A DNA stretch of 64,000 nt from Myxococcales bacterium (GCA_025359105.1 JANYHK010000016.1:62001-126000), one strand, 5' to 3'. Positions 19,318 through 28,686 are shown, counted from the first letter of the stretch. Notes: a model not told the origin generated them from the letters alone. Numbers and translations are program-made.

Positions 19318-20898
19318 ATGGAATCGGGCGCCTCCCCGCTCTGCCCCGGCTACCGGCTCGACCGCTACGAGCTCCTGTGCCCCATCGCCTCCGGCGGCAT
19401 GGCGTCGGTGTGGCTCGCCCAGCTCCGCGGCAAGCGCGGGTTCGAGAAGCTCTTCGCCATCAAGACGATCAAGGCCGATCTGACCGACGACGCGACGTTC
19501 CAGGAGATGTTCCTCGACGAGGCGCGCATCGCGTCGGGCATCCAGCACCCGAACGTGGCCCAGATCCTCGATCTCGGCGAGCAGGACGAGGTGCTGTACA
19601 TCGTAATGGAGTGGGTCGACGGCGACTCGCTCTCGCGGATCCTCAAGCTCGGGCGCAAGAGGGGACACGCGGTGCCCATCGGCGTCGCGCTCCGGATCGT
19701 GGCGGACGCGTGCGAGGGTCTGCACGCGGCGCACGAGCTCCGCGACGATCAGGGCCGCGATCTCGGCGTCGTGCATCGCGACGTCTCGCCGCAAAACCTC
19801 CTCGTCAGCACTGCGGGGAGCATCAAGGTCATCGACTTCGGCATCGCCAAGGCGACCAACCGCCACGCGGGGGACACGCGCGAGGGCATCGTCAAGGGCA
19901 AGGTGCGCTACATGGCGCCGGAGCAGGTGAACGGGAAGTCGACCGATCGCCGCGCGGACGTGTGGGCGATGGGGGTGTGCCTCTACGAGCTCGTGACAGG
20001 GGAGCTGCCCTTCGACAGCAAGAACGACGTCGACGTCGTTCGCCGCTTGATGAGCGACGAGGCGCCGCCGCTCCCGGGCGGAGCGGTGCCTGCGGCGGTC
20101 GATCAGGTGCTCGCGCGCTCGCTCGTCCGGATGCGCGACGCCCGCTTTCCGACGGCCGCGTCGATGCACCGTGCGCTCGAGGAGGCGATCGACGACATCG
20201 GCGGCGCCGCGACGAACGAAGACGTGGCGGAGTACGTTCGAAAGGCCGTTCCCGAGCTGGAGAAGCAAAGGCGCGCGACGGTGACCAAGGCGCTGGCCGA
20301 GGCCAAAGCGCGCACGAAGGAGCCCGAGGTCCCGCGCGCGGGCGACTCCGTGAACACCCTCGAGGAGGCGCTGGCGCCGACCGTTCTCTCCGGCAGGACG
20401 ACGGAGCCGCACGGCGCGGCGAGGAGGCGGCCGGTCCCCGCGGCGCCCGATGAGTCCAAGCCGACGCTGCGCGCCTCCGAGCTCGTGAGGGAGGCGCCAT
20501 CGCGGGGCGGCGGCCTCGTGTGGGGCGCCCTTGTTCTCGCCGCGGTCGGCGCCGGCGGGTGGTTCGTGTGGCCAGGCAGCGCGCGTGTCCGTGAGGTCGT
20601 CGGATCCTTCGCTGCGGCGCCGCCGCGCCCGGATCCGGTGGACGCTGCGCCGCCCGCCGCGAGCGTCGACAGCGCCCCGATCGTGGCGCCTCCGCCCGAG
20701 CCGCCGGTCGTCGTCGCGGAGGACGGGGGCTTCGACGCGGCGTTCCTCACGCCCCCTCACGTCGACGCCGGTCCTCGCCGCCGCCACACCTGGCCGATCG
20801 GCGCCCCGCTGCCTGGAGTCGCGCCCTCCGCTTTTCCCCTCGCGCCTTTGCCTGCGCCCAGCGCCGAATCGCCGGACGACTCGAACCCCTACAATTGA
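19318..20898 (+). CDS. Ser/Thr protein kinase with one membrane helix
   Basis: Hanks-type kinase of 526 aa. Kinase domain about residues 15-300: ASGGMASVWLAQ, FAIKTIK, VVHRDVSPQNLLV, VIDFGIAKA and YMAPEQVNG are all intact. A linker (about 310-395) is followed by a single membrane helix (LVWGALVLAAVGAGGWFVW, about 400-420) and a Pro-rich outer tail ending in PYN. Start ATG 19318. A perfect palindrome right after the stop probably ends its transcript. It belongs to the large kinase complement typical of myxobacteria; target unknown. Confidence 0.85.
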   Translation: MESGASPLCPGYRLDRYELLCPIASGGMASVWLAQLRGKRGFEKLFAIKTIKADLTDDATFQEMFLDEARIASGIQHPNVAQILDLGEQDEVLYIVMEWVDGDSLSRILKLGRKRGHAVPIGVALRIVADACEGLHAAHELRDDQGRDLGVVHRDVSPQNLLVSTAGSIKVIDFGIAKATNRHAGDTREGIVKGKVRYMAPEQVNGKSTDRRADVWAMGVCLYELVTGELPFDSKNDVDVVRRLMSDEAPPLPGGAVPAAVDQVLARSLVRMRDARFPTAASMHRALEEAIDDIGGAATNEDVAEYVRKAVPELEKQRRATVTKALAEAKARTKEPEVPRAGDSVNTLEEALAPTVLSGRTTEPHGAARRRPVPAAPDESKPTLRASELVREAPSRGGGLVWGALVLAAVGAGGWFVWPGSARVREVVGSFAAAPPRPDPVDAAPPAASVDSAPIVAPPPEPPVVVAEDGGFDAAFLTPPHVDAGPRRRHTWPIGAPLPGVAPSAFPLAPLPAPSAESPDDSNPYN

Positions 20899-20899
20899 G

Positions 20900-20919
20900 G
20901 TCGCGCCCGCGGGCGCGAC
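20900..20919. terminator. Perfect 20-bp GC palindrome between convergent genes
   Basis: GTCGCGCCCG (20900-20909) followed directly by its reverse complement (20910-20919), in the 24-bp gap between the kinase and the convergent cytochrome gene. As RNA it folds with about 8 pairs. Probable bidirectional terminator, without a T-tract. Confidence 0.55.
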
Positions 20920-20922
20920 AGG

Positions 20923-22458
20923 TCAATGCGCGCGCACGTAAGCGAGCAGCGCCTGCTTGTCGTCGTCCGTCAGCCCGTCGCAGGTGTACGCGTGGCCGTC
21001 GGTGCGCGCCGGCTCCACGCCGGTCGGGCCTCGCCCCGGCGCCACGCAGAAGAGCTGCTCGAGCGAGGAGAGGGCGCCGTTGTGCAGGAAGCGCCCGAGC
21101 GCCCACATGCCGACCAGACGCGGCGACTTCAGGGCGTGGCTGAGGCCACCCGCGGGCGTTGGTAGGCCGCAGCAGGCCGACCCGGTCAGGTTCGGATCGG
21201 CCCACTTTACGATCGTCTTGTCGGTGCCGATCTCGTCCAGCCCGTACATTCGCTTGCCACCGCCGCGCGGGCCGTCGTGGCACGTCGCACAGCCCTTGCT
21301 CGCGTAGAGCGCAGCGCCCTTCTGGACGAGCGCGGGCGCAGGCGGCGCAGGGTTCGCCGGCGCGCGGAGCGAGTAGACGTACTCGAGCAGCGGCTTCGTC
21401 GCGTCGTCGGTCAGCAACGTGTCGACGCCGCCGAGGGCAGCGAAGCCCTTCAAGAACTCGTCCAGACCGTGCGCGGCGCCCGCCCAGCCCAGCATCGCGT
21501 TCGCCATGCCTGCAGCCTTCGCCTCCGCGGGGCGTGGCAGCCCCCAGAGGCCGATCATCTTGCCGACGACCTCGACGCCGTCGTCGATGGGCAAGGGCGC
21601 CATGACGAAGTCGAGCGTCCCGGTCGGCCAAGACGCGTAGCCGTGCTCCACGGCCTTCGTCATCGCCGGCTGCTTCAGCGACGCGAGTGGCAAGAGCACG
21701 AGGCCCAGGCTCGCCTTGAGCGCGACGTCGCCGGCGAGCTTGTCCAGCAGCGGCTGCACCTTGGCCACCGCATCGGGATCGTGGTCGGCGGCGTTGCCGA
21801 GCCCCATCCCGAGCGTCGGCGTCAGGGTGATCGTGAGGATGTGGCGACCGTAGTCGTAGGCATGGTTCGGTGCGCCGACCGCGTAGCGTCCGTCGGGGAG
21901 CTTTCCCATGTGGCAGCTCGCGCAGGTGAACGCGAGCGCGTCGATGGTCCCGTTCATCTTCGTGGTCGGCGCGAGGCCGAGCGGCAACGAATCGGCGGAG
22001 CCGGGATCCGGGATCATGCCGAGCTTCGAGAAGCCGAGGCCGAGCTCGTCGGGGAAATTCTTCGCGAGGAACTTCAGGATCGCTGCGGGCATGCCCGCGG
22101 TCCCGAACGTCTCGTAGAAGTACATCCACTTGCCGCACGTGAGCATCGTCTTGCGATCGGTCTGCCCGCCCTTGTACCTGTCGCACGCGCCGGCGAGCGC
22201 GCCGTGCTCGAGGAGCGCTCCGAGGTTGGCCGACACGTTGGTCAGCCCCTCGCTCTCGTCGGGCTGCGGAGCGAACGGATCGCCCGAGCCCGAGGGGGCG
22301 TCGACGGGAGTGGCGTCGCTCCTGGGCGCCGCGGCGTCGATCGTCCCTGCGTCCTCCGATGCCGTGTCAGGACCGGTGCTTCGGGGACCGCTCTCTGCGC
22401 AGTTGGCGAGGCCCCAAGCTGCGAAGCACGAGAAAACCGCGAGCCCCACCCGTTTCAT
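20923..22458 (-). CDS. Di-haem cytochrome c lipoprotein
   Basis: Exported protein of 511 aa. ATG 22458 starts a signal ending WGLANCAES (lipobox), then an acidic linker to about residue 75. Two c-type haem sites are visible, CASCHMG near residue 184 and CATCHDGP near residue 390, the second followed by the usual C-terminal cytochrome helix (LTDDDKQALLAYVRAH). The arrangement resembles the di-haem cytochrome c peroxidase/MauG-like group, but I cannot identify the peroxidase-specific His/Trp residues with confidence, so an electron-transfer or oxidase role is equally possible. Located at a membrane surface facing the periplasm or outside. Confidence 0.7.
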   Translation of the reverse strand: MKRVGLAVFSCFAAWGLANCAESGPRSTGPDTASEDAGTIDAAAPRSDATPVDAPSGSGDPFAPQPDESEGLTNVSANLGALLEHGALAGACDRYKGGQTDRKTMLTCGKWMYFYETFGTAGMPAAILKFLAKNFPDELGLGFSKLGMIPDPGSADSLPLGLAPTTKMNGTIDALAFTCASCHMGKLPDGRYAVGAPNHAYDYGRHILTITLTPTLGMGLGNAADHDPDAVAKVQPLLDKLAGDVALKASLGLVLLPLASLKQPAMTKAVEHGYASWPTGTLDFVMAPLPIDDGVEVVGKMIGLWGLPRPAEAKAAGMANAMLGWAGAAHGLDEFLKGFAALGGVDTLLTDDATKPLLEYVYSLRAPANPAPPAPALVQKGAALYASKGCATCHDGPRGGGKRMYGLDEIGTDKTIVKWADPNLTGSACCGLPTPAGGLSHALKSPRLVGMWALGRFLHNGALSSLEQLFCVAPGRGPTGVEPARTDGHAYTCDGLTDDDKQALLAYVRAH

Positions 22459-22535
22459 GCGCCGACCGTACGGTAGGAAAACCCGTCGCGTCAACCAAGG
22501 AAGGACGCAGGTCGCGCGCCGAGATGGCCGCGACG

Positions 22536-23420
22536 TCACCCTGAGGAGAGCTGCTTGGGGCCGCAGAACGAGAGCGACGCGAGCTTGTCGATGAGATCGA
22601 GCGCCGAGACCTGGCTCTTCTTCACGGTCGATGCGCGGACTGCGGCTCCGACGCGGCGCATCCACGCGAGCTCGGCCTCGTCCATCGGTCCTTCGTCCAC
22701 CGCCGCGAGTGCGGCGTCGAGCTCGGCGGCGTTCTTGGGGCCGGAGAGGCACACGTCGACGTCCGGGCTCGTGAGCGCGAAGCGGTAACAATCGGTGGCG
22801 CGCGGCACCGCCTCGCCCGGCGGGAGGTAACGCGGGTCCAGGAGCGTGCCCCAGCGCGTCGCCGTGAACGCGATCGTCCCCGGGCGTCGCGGCTGCAGCT
22901 TCGGGAAGATCTCGCGCTCGGCGCCGGGGTGCGCGGCGTTGTAGCGGAGCATGAGCAGGTCGATCGCCGGATCCGCGATGAACCGCTCGAAGGTCGGGCG
23001 GTGATGGCCCGAGATCATGATGCGGCGGATCTTGCCCTTGTCGCGAAGGCGCAGCGCCGCGTCGACGATGCGCTGCGGCGGAGGCCCGTTCCACCACGCG
23101 AGGCCCAGCACGTCGACGTAGTCCGTCTTCAGCGCCGAGAGCGCGCGATCGACGGACCACAGCATGAGGGCGCCGACGCGCGTGTAGGACTGGACGGCGA
23201 TCACCATATCCTCGCGGCGACGCCGCGCCACGTTGCGAAGGCCTTCGCCGAAGCCCGCGCGGCGGCGCGAGCCCCACAAGAAGAACCGAACGCCCCGCTC
23301 GAAGGCGCGCTCGACCTCGGGGCCCGAGAGGCCGTAGCTGGAGCCGAGGCCGATGGGGCCGACGTCGAGGCCGGTGCGCCCGAGCGGGCGCGAGGAGAAG
23401 GGGACGGGGAAGGGGCGCAT
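22536..23420 (-). CDS. Aldo/keto-reductase-fold protein lacking the catalytic tetrad
   Basis: Protein of 294 aa with a clear AKR fold: RPLGRTGLDVGPIGLG at the N terminus, LKTDYVDVLGLAWW, RDKGKIRRIMISGHHR. Aligned to ordinary AKRs, all four catalytic positions are changed: the Asp of FFDTADVYG is Leu48, the Tyr is Arg53, the Lys of VIATK is Gln77 (VIAVQ), and the His of LHW is Ala108 (LAW). It therefore should not carry out normal NADPH-dependent carbonyl reduction; a different chemistry or a binding role is more likely. The rest is well kept (no frameshift, full length), so this looks like selection for another job rather than decay. Confidence 0.75.
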   Translation of the reverse strand: MRPFPVPFSSRPLGRTGLDVGPIGLGSSYGLSGPEVERAFERGVRFFLWGSRRRAGFGEGLRNVARRRREDMVIAVQSYTRVGALMLWSVDRALSALKTDYVDVLGLAWWNGPPPQRIVDAALRLRDKGKIRRIMISGHHRPTFERFIADPAIDLLMLRYNAAHPGAEREIFPKLQPRRPGTIAFTATRWGTLLDPRYLPPGEAVPRATDCYRFALTSPDVDVCLSGPKNAAELDAALAAVDEGPMDEAELAWMRRVGAAVRASTVKKSQVSALDLIDKLASLSFCGPKQLSSG

Positions 23421-23461
23421 CGTGAGTCTCCGATGCGGCGCGCTCGAGCTTGGTTGCGCGG

Positions 23462-23614
23462 TCAGAAGCGGAGATTGACCAGAGGCATCGCGAGCTCCCC
23501 GGGGGCATGTGACGCGGCGACCTGCGGCGGGGCCGCCTCGCGGAGGTGCGCGTCTTTGGGGGTCGCGGCCGGCGTCGCGGGCGCCTGATCGACCTTAGAC
23601 TCGAGGTGCGACAA
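23462..23614 (-). CDS. Possible small protein upstream of the AKR-like gene
   Basis: Reading frame of about 50 aa, Ala/Pro-rich, ending in ELAMPLVNLRF, on the same strand and 41 bp before the AKR-like gene. The TTG start at 23614 has GGGGAG very close in front, so the true start is uncertain. It has some G/C third-position bias. I recognise nothing in it, and it may be non-coding. Confidence 0.25.
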   Translation of the reverse strand: MSHLESKVDQAPATPAATPKDAHLREAAPPQVAASHAPGELAMPLVNLRF

Positions 23615-23700
23615 AGCTCCCCGAGTAGAGCAGGGCCCGTGCCACCCGCCGAATTCAAGCGGTCTTGGCGGCCCGCGGGCCCTCCGGGGAGCGCAAGGGC

Positions 23701-24085
23701 ATGGCAAGGCGCGCCGCCCCGGCGTGTCGCCGCGTTTACGACGGTGGCATCCCGTCGCCATGTCCGAAACCCACCCGTGGAAGGGTCCTCGTCGCCGTCG
23801 GGACCGCCGCGGCAATGCTGCCGCTGCTCATGTCGCCGGGCCTTCTGCGCCGGTCCGAAGCGCCGCCCACCCCCGCGGCGCCCAAACCGCCGCAGGCCTT
23901 CGACCTCGTCGAGATCGATCGGTACCTCTCCGAGATCGTCGCGACCGAGGGCTACGTAGGGATTGCGCGGCGGAATCGAGGCGCCACTCGTGAAGGTCAC
24001 CTTCGCATCAGGCCCGGAGCTGCACGCCTCGATGTACCGGCGCCTCGACGGCAAAGTGGAGCAGTTTCTCCTCAGGAAGCCTTGA
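23701..24085 (+). pseudogene. Small membrane-anchored protein gene broken by a frameshift
   Basis: Coding-like sequence changes frame once. The first part carries a hydrophobic segment (VLVAVGTAAAMLPLLMSPGLL) and then FDLVEIDRYLSEIVATEGYV; the second, one base out of register from about 23972, continues as GIEAPLVKVTFASGPELHA to ...RRLDGKVEQFLLRKP and a TGA at 24083. One extra base in the GCGCGGCGG run (23965-23973) explains it. ATG 23701 or 23815 are possible starts. It could be a pseudogene or an error in the sequence. Family not recognised. Its end abuts the end of glyS. Confidence 0.45.
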
Positions 24086-24086
24086 G

Positions 24087-26231
24087 TCACGCCAGGCGCG
24101 AGAAATCCGCGATCCGCAGCATGCATCCGGCGCCGTAGCTGAGGAGCTCGAGGCGCTTCGGGGTCAGCGGATCGGCCGGATCGTTCACCAGCATCTCGGC
24201 GAAGACCTTCTCGAGCCCCTCGGCGACCTCCTTCATCGAGCGGACGGCGGCCTCCACGAGGCTCGCGCCGGCGAGATCCTTGGTCGCCGCGTCGACCTTC
24301 TCGACGAGGCTCACGATGAGGCCGTTCTTCGCGGCATCTGCCGGCGTCGCGCCGAGCACGGCCAGGCCGTGGAAGCGCGGCTCGGCCGATTTGCTGATGC
24401 CGGCGAGGCGCTTGGTCACGGTGCGCGCGTTGTCGAGCCACGCCTCCTTGCCGTCCACCGCCTTCTGCAGCGCGCGCGCCTTCCACGCCGCGTACGCGGG
24501 GAAGGCCACGATCGTCTGCTTCGCGTCGCCGACGAAGGCGTAGCTGCCGAGGATGGCATCGGCGACCGGGTTGCTGGAGATGCCCGCGAGCAGGCCGCGC
24601 AGGCGCTCGGTCGAGAACTCCGCGATCTTCGCGGCGGTGGCGTCGGCGTCGAGCTCGAGCTTCTTGCCCTCGAGGCCCGCGTACGCGTCCTTGACCAGCG
24701 TGACGAACGACAGCTCCGCCCACTTCGGGCTCTTGTCGCCGAGGTCCATGAGCGTGCGCAATGCGCCGATGCACGCGCGGCGCAGCGCGAAAGGATCGGC
24801 GGCGCCCGTCGGCGAGAGGCCGACGGCGAAGCAGCCGGTGAGCGAGTCGAGGCGATCGGCCATCGCCACCACCGCGGACGGGCCGAGCGGCGCCACGTCG
24901 TCGTGCGCGCCGAGGGGGCGGTAGTGATCGCGAATCGCGTCGGCGACCTCCTGCGTCTCCCGCGCGTTGATGGCGTACGCGCGCCCCATGTGGCCCTGGA
25001 GCTCCGGGAACTCGCCGACCATCAAGGACGGCAGATCGCTCTTGCACAGGTGCGCCGCGCGCACGCACGTCACCGTGTCCTCCCCGACGCGCCCGGAGAT
25101 GGCGCGGGCGAGCTTCTCGAGGCGGGCGACCTTCTCGCGCACCGTGCCGAGCCGGTTGTGGAAGACGATGCCGGTGCTCTTTTCGACGAGGTCCGCCAGC
25201 TTGACCTTCTTGTCCTCCTCGACGAAGAACCGCGCGTCGGAGAGGCGGGCGCGCATGACGCGATCGTTGCCGCGCACGATGTTGCTGGGCATCTGCGCGG
25301 TGTTGACCACCGTGATGTAGTGCGGGAGAAGGTGCGTCTCGCTCTTCTGTACGCAGAAGTACTTCTGGTGCCCGCGCGCCACCGCGCGGATGACGGCCGC
25401 CGGGAGGTCGAGGAACGTCACGTCGAACGAGCCCGTCACGACGTGCGGCTCCTCGACGAGCGAGGCGTTGTCGTCCACGAGCGACGGCGTCGGATCGTGC
25501 ATCCCTCCGGCCGCCTTCGCCGCCGCCGCGACCTTCTCCATCATGACGCGTACGCGCTCCTCGCGATCCACGACGACGTGCGCCGCGCGGAGCTGCTCGA
25601 CGTAGGTGTGCGCGCTCGTGATCGTGACGTCCCCCGTCGACAAGAACCGGTGTCCGCGTGACGCGCGCCCCGAGCGCACGCCGGCGAAAGTGACGTCGAG
25701 CGCCTCCTCGCCGTACAGCGCCACGATCCACTGCACCGGGCGCCCGAAGGTCACGTCCGCGGCGCCCCAGCGCATCGCCTTCTTGAACGGGATCTTTTCG
25801 CACACCGACGCGAGCGCCGCCCCCAGGAGATCCTTGGCGGGCCGCCCCTTCTCCGCGCGCCGTCCGACGAGGTACCGCCCGGCCTTCTGCTTGCCCGCGG
25901 CGGGCTTGTCGACGACCTGCACCTGGTCGAGCGTGACGCCCAGCTTTTGCGCGAACGCCTCGGCGGCCTTGGTCGGCTTGCCGTCCTTGAACGCGGCGCT
26001 CTCCGGCGGCCCGACGACCTCTTCGTCCAGATCGAGCTGCTGAAGGGCGACCTCCTTCACGATCACGGCGAGGCGGCGCGGGGTCCCGAGCGCCTTCACT
26101 TCGCCGTGAAGAAGTCGGAGCTCCCCGAGTCGGGCAGAGACGAGGGCAGGCAGGGCGGCGAGGGCCGCGTCGACGAACGACGAGGGGAGCTCTTCGACGC
26201 CGACTTCCAGGAGCAGGGGATGCGCGGTCAT
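24087..26231 (-). CDS. glyS: Glycyl-tRNA synthetase, beta subunit
   Basis: Beta subunit of the bacterial alpha2-beta2 glycyl-tRNA synthetase, needed for tRNA-Gly recognition and charging. 714 aa, usual length. It begins LLLEVGVEELPSSFVDAALA, a hallmark of GlyS, with later signatures VVGPPESAAFKDGKPTKAAE, FGRPVQWIVALYG, ARGHQKYFCVQ and the HD-like/anticodon-binding C-terminal region (ISSNPVADAILGSYAFVGDA). ATG 26231 gives the standard N terminus; five more codons upstream are possible. The alpha subunit gene glyQ is not beside it in this window, which is unusual because the two are often adjacent or fused. Confidence 0.95.
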   Translation of the reverse strand: MTAHPLLLEVGVEELPSSFVDAALAALPALVSARLGELRLLHGEVKALGTPRRLAVIVKEVALQQLDLDEEVVGPPESAAFKDGKPTKAAEAFAQKLGVTLDQVQVVDKPAAGKQKAGRYLVGRRAEKGRPAKDLLGAALASVCEKIPFKKAMRWGAADVTFGRPVQWIVALYGEEALDVTFAGVRSGRASRGHRFLSTGDVTITSAHTYVEQLRAAHVVVDREERVRVMMEKVAAAAKAAGGMHDPTPSLVDDNASLVEEPHVVTGSFDVTFLDLPAAVIRAVARGHQKYFCVQKSETHLLPHYITVVNTAQMPSNIVRGNDRVMRARLSDARFFVEEDKKVKLADLVEKSTGIVFHNRLGTVREKVARLEKLARAISGRVGEDTVTCVRAAHLCKSDLPSLMVGEFPELQGHMGRAYAINARETQEVADAIRDHYRPLGAHDDVAPLGPSAVVAMADRLDSLTGCFAVGLSPTGAADPFALRRACIGALRTLMDLGDKSPKWAELSFVTLVKDAYAGLEGKKLELDADATAAKIAEFSTERLRGLLAGISSNPVADAILGSYAFVGDAKQTIVAFPAYAAWKARALQKAVDGKEAWLDNARTVTKRLAGISKSAEPRFHGLAVLGATPADAAKNGLIVSLVEKVDAATKDLAGASLVEAAVRSMKEVAEGLEKVFAEMLVNDPADPLTPKRLELLSYGAGCMLRIADFSRLA

Positions 26232-26297
26232 TTGGGGATCTCGCAAATACCCGTGGGGGAATCATGCCGCAAGCGGCCGTATGGTAGAGTGGAAGAA

Positions 26298-26636
26298 ATG
26301 CGCGCTCTGGCGATCGTGTTGGCGATGGCGGGCATGGCTCTTGTGGGTGCTGCGTGCGCGGCACCCACGGCGGCGGTGCCGAGCCCGGGCTTCGCTGGCC
26401 CTGGCGGCGGCGGGGGCGGCGGCGCCGGTGAAACCTCGCGCACTTTTCGCGTCGGGGCCGTCGGCGCGGGCTCCGGCGACGTCCCCGAGCGCGATCCTGC
26501 CGCGCGAGGCCAGCTGGCGGTGGACATGTCTCGCGCGGATCTCCCCGACGATCGCGACGGCGACGGCGTAGACCAGCTCGATCTGTGCCCCGAGCTTCCC
26601 CCCGACCGCGTCGACGGCTGCCCCCACGCGCGTTGA
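26298..26636 (+). CDS. Small lipoprotein with thrombospondin type-3-like repeat
   Basis: Lipoprotein of 112 aa, divergent from glyS by 66 bp. ATG 26298 has GGAAG just upstream and starts a signal ending in LVGAACAAP (lipobox). After a Gly-rich stretch (residues about 35-45) the C-terminal third contains DDRDGDGVDQLDLCPELPPD, the Asp-rich calcium-binding pattern of thrombospondin type-3 repeats common in myxobacterial surface proteins. Probably a surface calcium-stabilised lipoprotein; function unknown. Confidence 0.6.
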   Translation: MRALAIVLAMAGMALVGAACAAPTAAVPSPGFAGPGGGGGGGAGETSRTFRVGAVGAGSGDVPERDPAARGQLAVDMSRADLPDDRDGDGVDQLDLCPELPPDRVDGCPHAR

Positions 26637-26676
26637 CCCGAGAGGCCTCCAGCGTCGGGGCTGCTCTAGATTAATC

Positions 26677-28686
26677 TTAGTTCTGCGGCCGGAGCGTGGC
26701 CTGCTCGCGACGGAAGCCCTTGAGCGCGCGCTGGACGAGCGTGAGGACCTCGTCGGCGTCGAGCGGCTTGTAGGCCCTCGGGTTCGGGACGCCGCGCAAG
26801 AACTCGCGCGCTTCGACGCTGTTGGTGCCGCCCGTCAGGAATACGAAGCGCTCCGCGAGCTCCGGCGTGCGGGCGCACACGTCGGCGTAGAGCCGCATGC
26901 CCGTCATTCCCGGCATGATCAGGTCGCACAGCACCACGTCGAACTTGCTCTCCGCGAGCAGCTCGCGCGCACGCTCGCCGCTCGAGGCGACGACGACCTC
27001 GTGATAGCGGTCGAGGATGCGCTTGAGCGCGTTGCGCACCAGGCGATCGTCGTCGACGACGAGGACCCGGGCTGCGGGGACGGGCATCGATCGGTGGCCA
27101 CCGAGGCGCCGCGCCGGCGCGACGCCGGTGTTGGTGGGGAGCCAGATCCGGAATGTCGTCGGCTGGTCGTCGTCACTGCGCGCGACGATGACGCCGCCGT
27201 GCCGCTTCACCGTGTCGAGGGCGAGGCTGAGGCCGAGCCCCATCCCTTCGCCGACGGGTTTGGTCGTGAAGAACGGCTCGAAGAGCTTGCCGAGCGCCTC
27301 CTTGGGGATGCGCGGGCCGCTGTTGGAGATCTCGACGGTGACCCCGTCGGCGTCGCCCTTCGTCTCCACACGGATCCAGCTCTCGGTGGGGTCGTTGCCA
27401 TCGATGGCTTGCGTGGCGTTGAGCAGGATGTTCAGGAAGGCCTGGCAAAGAGGCATCCGGTCGACGACGATCTCCGGCGTCTCCGCGAACACCTTCTCGA
27501 TGCGCGCCTTGTAGCGCGCCTCGTTCGCGACGAGGGCGAGCGGGGCCTCGAGGAGCTCCTCGACGTGCACCTTCTCGCCGCGGCTCTGCTCGGGGTGGGC
27601 GAACGTCCGCATCTCGGCCACGATGGCGCGGATGCGAATGGCACCGTCGAGCGAGTCCTCGAACGCCTGACGGGTGTCTTTGATCTCCTCGTCGGTCGGT
27701 GGCCTCCGCTGGAGGCGCCCGAACTGCTCCTCGAGCAAGCGCAGGTTCGGAAGGAGCGCCGCCAGGGGGTTGTTGATCTCGTGCGACACGCCGGCGACGA
27801 GCTGCCCGAGCGACACCATCTTGTCGGCCTGATGCAGCTGCGCGTCGAGCGCCAGGCGGGCCTCCTCGGCGGCGCGCAGATCGCTGATGTCGCGCGCGAT
27901 GACGATCGCGGTGGGCTTGCCGTCCTGGCTCTCGAGCCCGGCGACGGTCACCCGCAGCGTCGATTCTCCGAGCTTCACGGTGAGGGGCTTGCGCGGCGTG
28001 GCGCGCCCCTCGAGGGCCTCGGTCACGCGGACCACGATCTCGTGCTCCGCCCCGACGCCGAGCACGTCCTCGACCGAGTGCGCCAGCGCGTCGCTTTCCT
28101 GGACGTCGAGCACGTCGAGCGCCGCCGAGTTCAGGAAGTAGACCCGCCGCTGCGCGTCCACGCCGACGACGGCGTCGCCGATCCCCTCGTGCAGCGCGTC
28201 CAGGTACTGCTTCATCCCGTGCAGCTTGCTCGCGATGACGCGCGGCTTCAGGCGCTCGAATCCGACAACCTGGGACGTGTCCGACATCGGCGGCAGGCTC
28301 TCCCGCAGCGCGTGCAGCGACCGGCGCAGGTCGCCGAAGACGATCTCGGTCGCGTTCTTGGCGATGACGGCGTCGGCGTAACGTGACGGTGTGCGCGAGT
28401 GATCGCGATCCGCCCCGCCGGTCAGGATGATGGTCGTGATCGGCTTGTCCTGGCTCACCTGCTTGGCGAGCTGGCACAGCTTCCCGCCGTCGAGATTCGC
28501 GAGGAAATAGTCGGTGATCAGGATCTGCGGCGGCGTCCGACGGAGCACCTCGACCGCCGTGAGCCCGTCGTGCAGGACGGTGACGTCGTACCCCTCGCGG
28601 CGGAGCCCTTCGCCGATGGTGTCGGTCCAGTAAGGACTGTCGTCCACGAGCAAAACGGTTCGATTCGGCAACGCAACGGCGACCAT
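26677..28686 (-). CDS. Hybrid histidine kinase (REC-PAS-HK-REC)
   Basis: Cytosolic two-component protein of 669 aa with no membrane segment. Order: receiver 1 (residues about 10-135, VLLVDDSPYW, phospho-Asp D59); PAS (about 165-280, GIGDAVVGVDAQRRVYFLN); dimerisation/H-box (GVSHEINNPLAALLPN, H302); ATPase (NILLNATQAI, GKLFEPFFTTK, GMGLGLSLALDTVKRHGG, to about 535); receiver 2 (from about 545, RVLVVDDDRLV, phospho-Asp D588 in VVLCDLIMPG, conserved Lys in YKPLD). Start ATG 28686; eleven further codons are open upstream. The first receiver probably gates the kinase and the second passes on or drains phosphate. No cognate output regulator is adjacent. Confidence 0.85.
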   Translation of the reverse strand: MVAVALPNRTVLLVDDSPYWTDTIGEGLRREGYDVTVLHDGLTAVEVLRRTPPQILITDYFLANLDGGKLCQLAKQVSQDKPITTIILTGGADRDHSRTPSRYADAVIAKNATEIVFGDLRRSLHALRESLPPMSDTSQVVGFERLKPRVIASKLHGMKQYLDALHEGIGDAVVGVDAQRRVYFLNSAALDVLDVQESDALAHSVEDVLGVGAEHEIVVRVTEALEGRATPRKPLTVKLGESTLRVTVAGLESQDGKPTAIVIARDISDLRAAEEARLALDAQLHQADKMVSLGQLVAGVSHEINNPLAALLPNLRLLEEQFGRLQRRPPTDEEIKDTRQAFEDSLDGAIRIRAIVAEMRTFAHPEQSRGEKVHVEELLEAPLALVANEARYKARIEKVFAETPEIVVDRMPLCQAFLNILLNATQAIDGNDPTESWIRVETKGDADGVTVEISNSGPRIPKEALGKLFEPFFTTKPVGEGMGLGLSLALDTVKRHGGVIVARSDDDQPTTFRIWLPTNTGVAPARRLGGHRSMPVPAARVLVVDDDRLVRNALKRILDRYHEVVVASSGERARELLAESKFDVVLCDLIMPGMTGMRLYADVCARTPELAERFVFLTGGTNSVEAREFLRGVPNPRAYKPLDADEVLTLVQRALKGFRREQATLRPQN

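Noticed and set aside
19198-20787. Upstream extension of the ppdK frame to 1445 codons
   Set aside because: Antisense to an intact Ser/Thr kinase; PPDK begins normally at ATG 19197.
20923-22458. Rubber oxygenase (RoxA-like) assignment for the di-haem protein
   Set aside because: It has two haem motifs, but the length and surrounding motifs do not let me support that family.
22459-26364. Upstream extension of the di-haem cytochrome frame to 1813 codons
   Set aside because: Runs through the AKR-like and glyS genes in the wrong frame; the true start with lipobox is at 22458.
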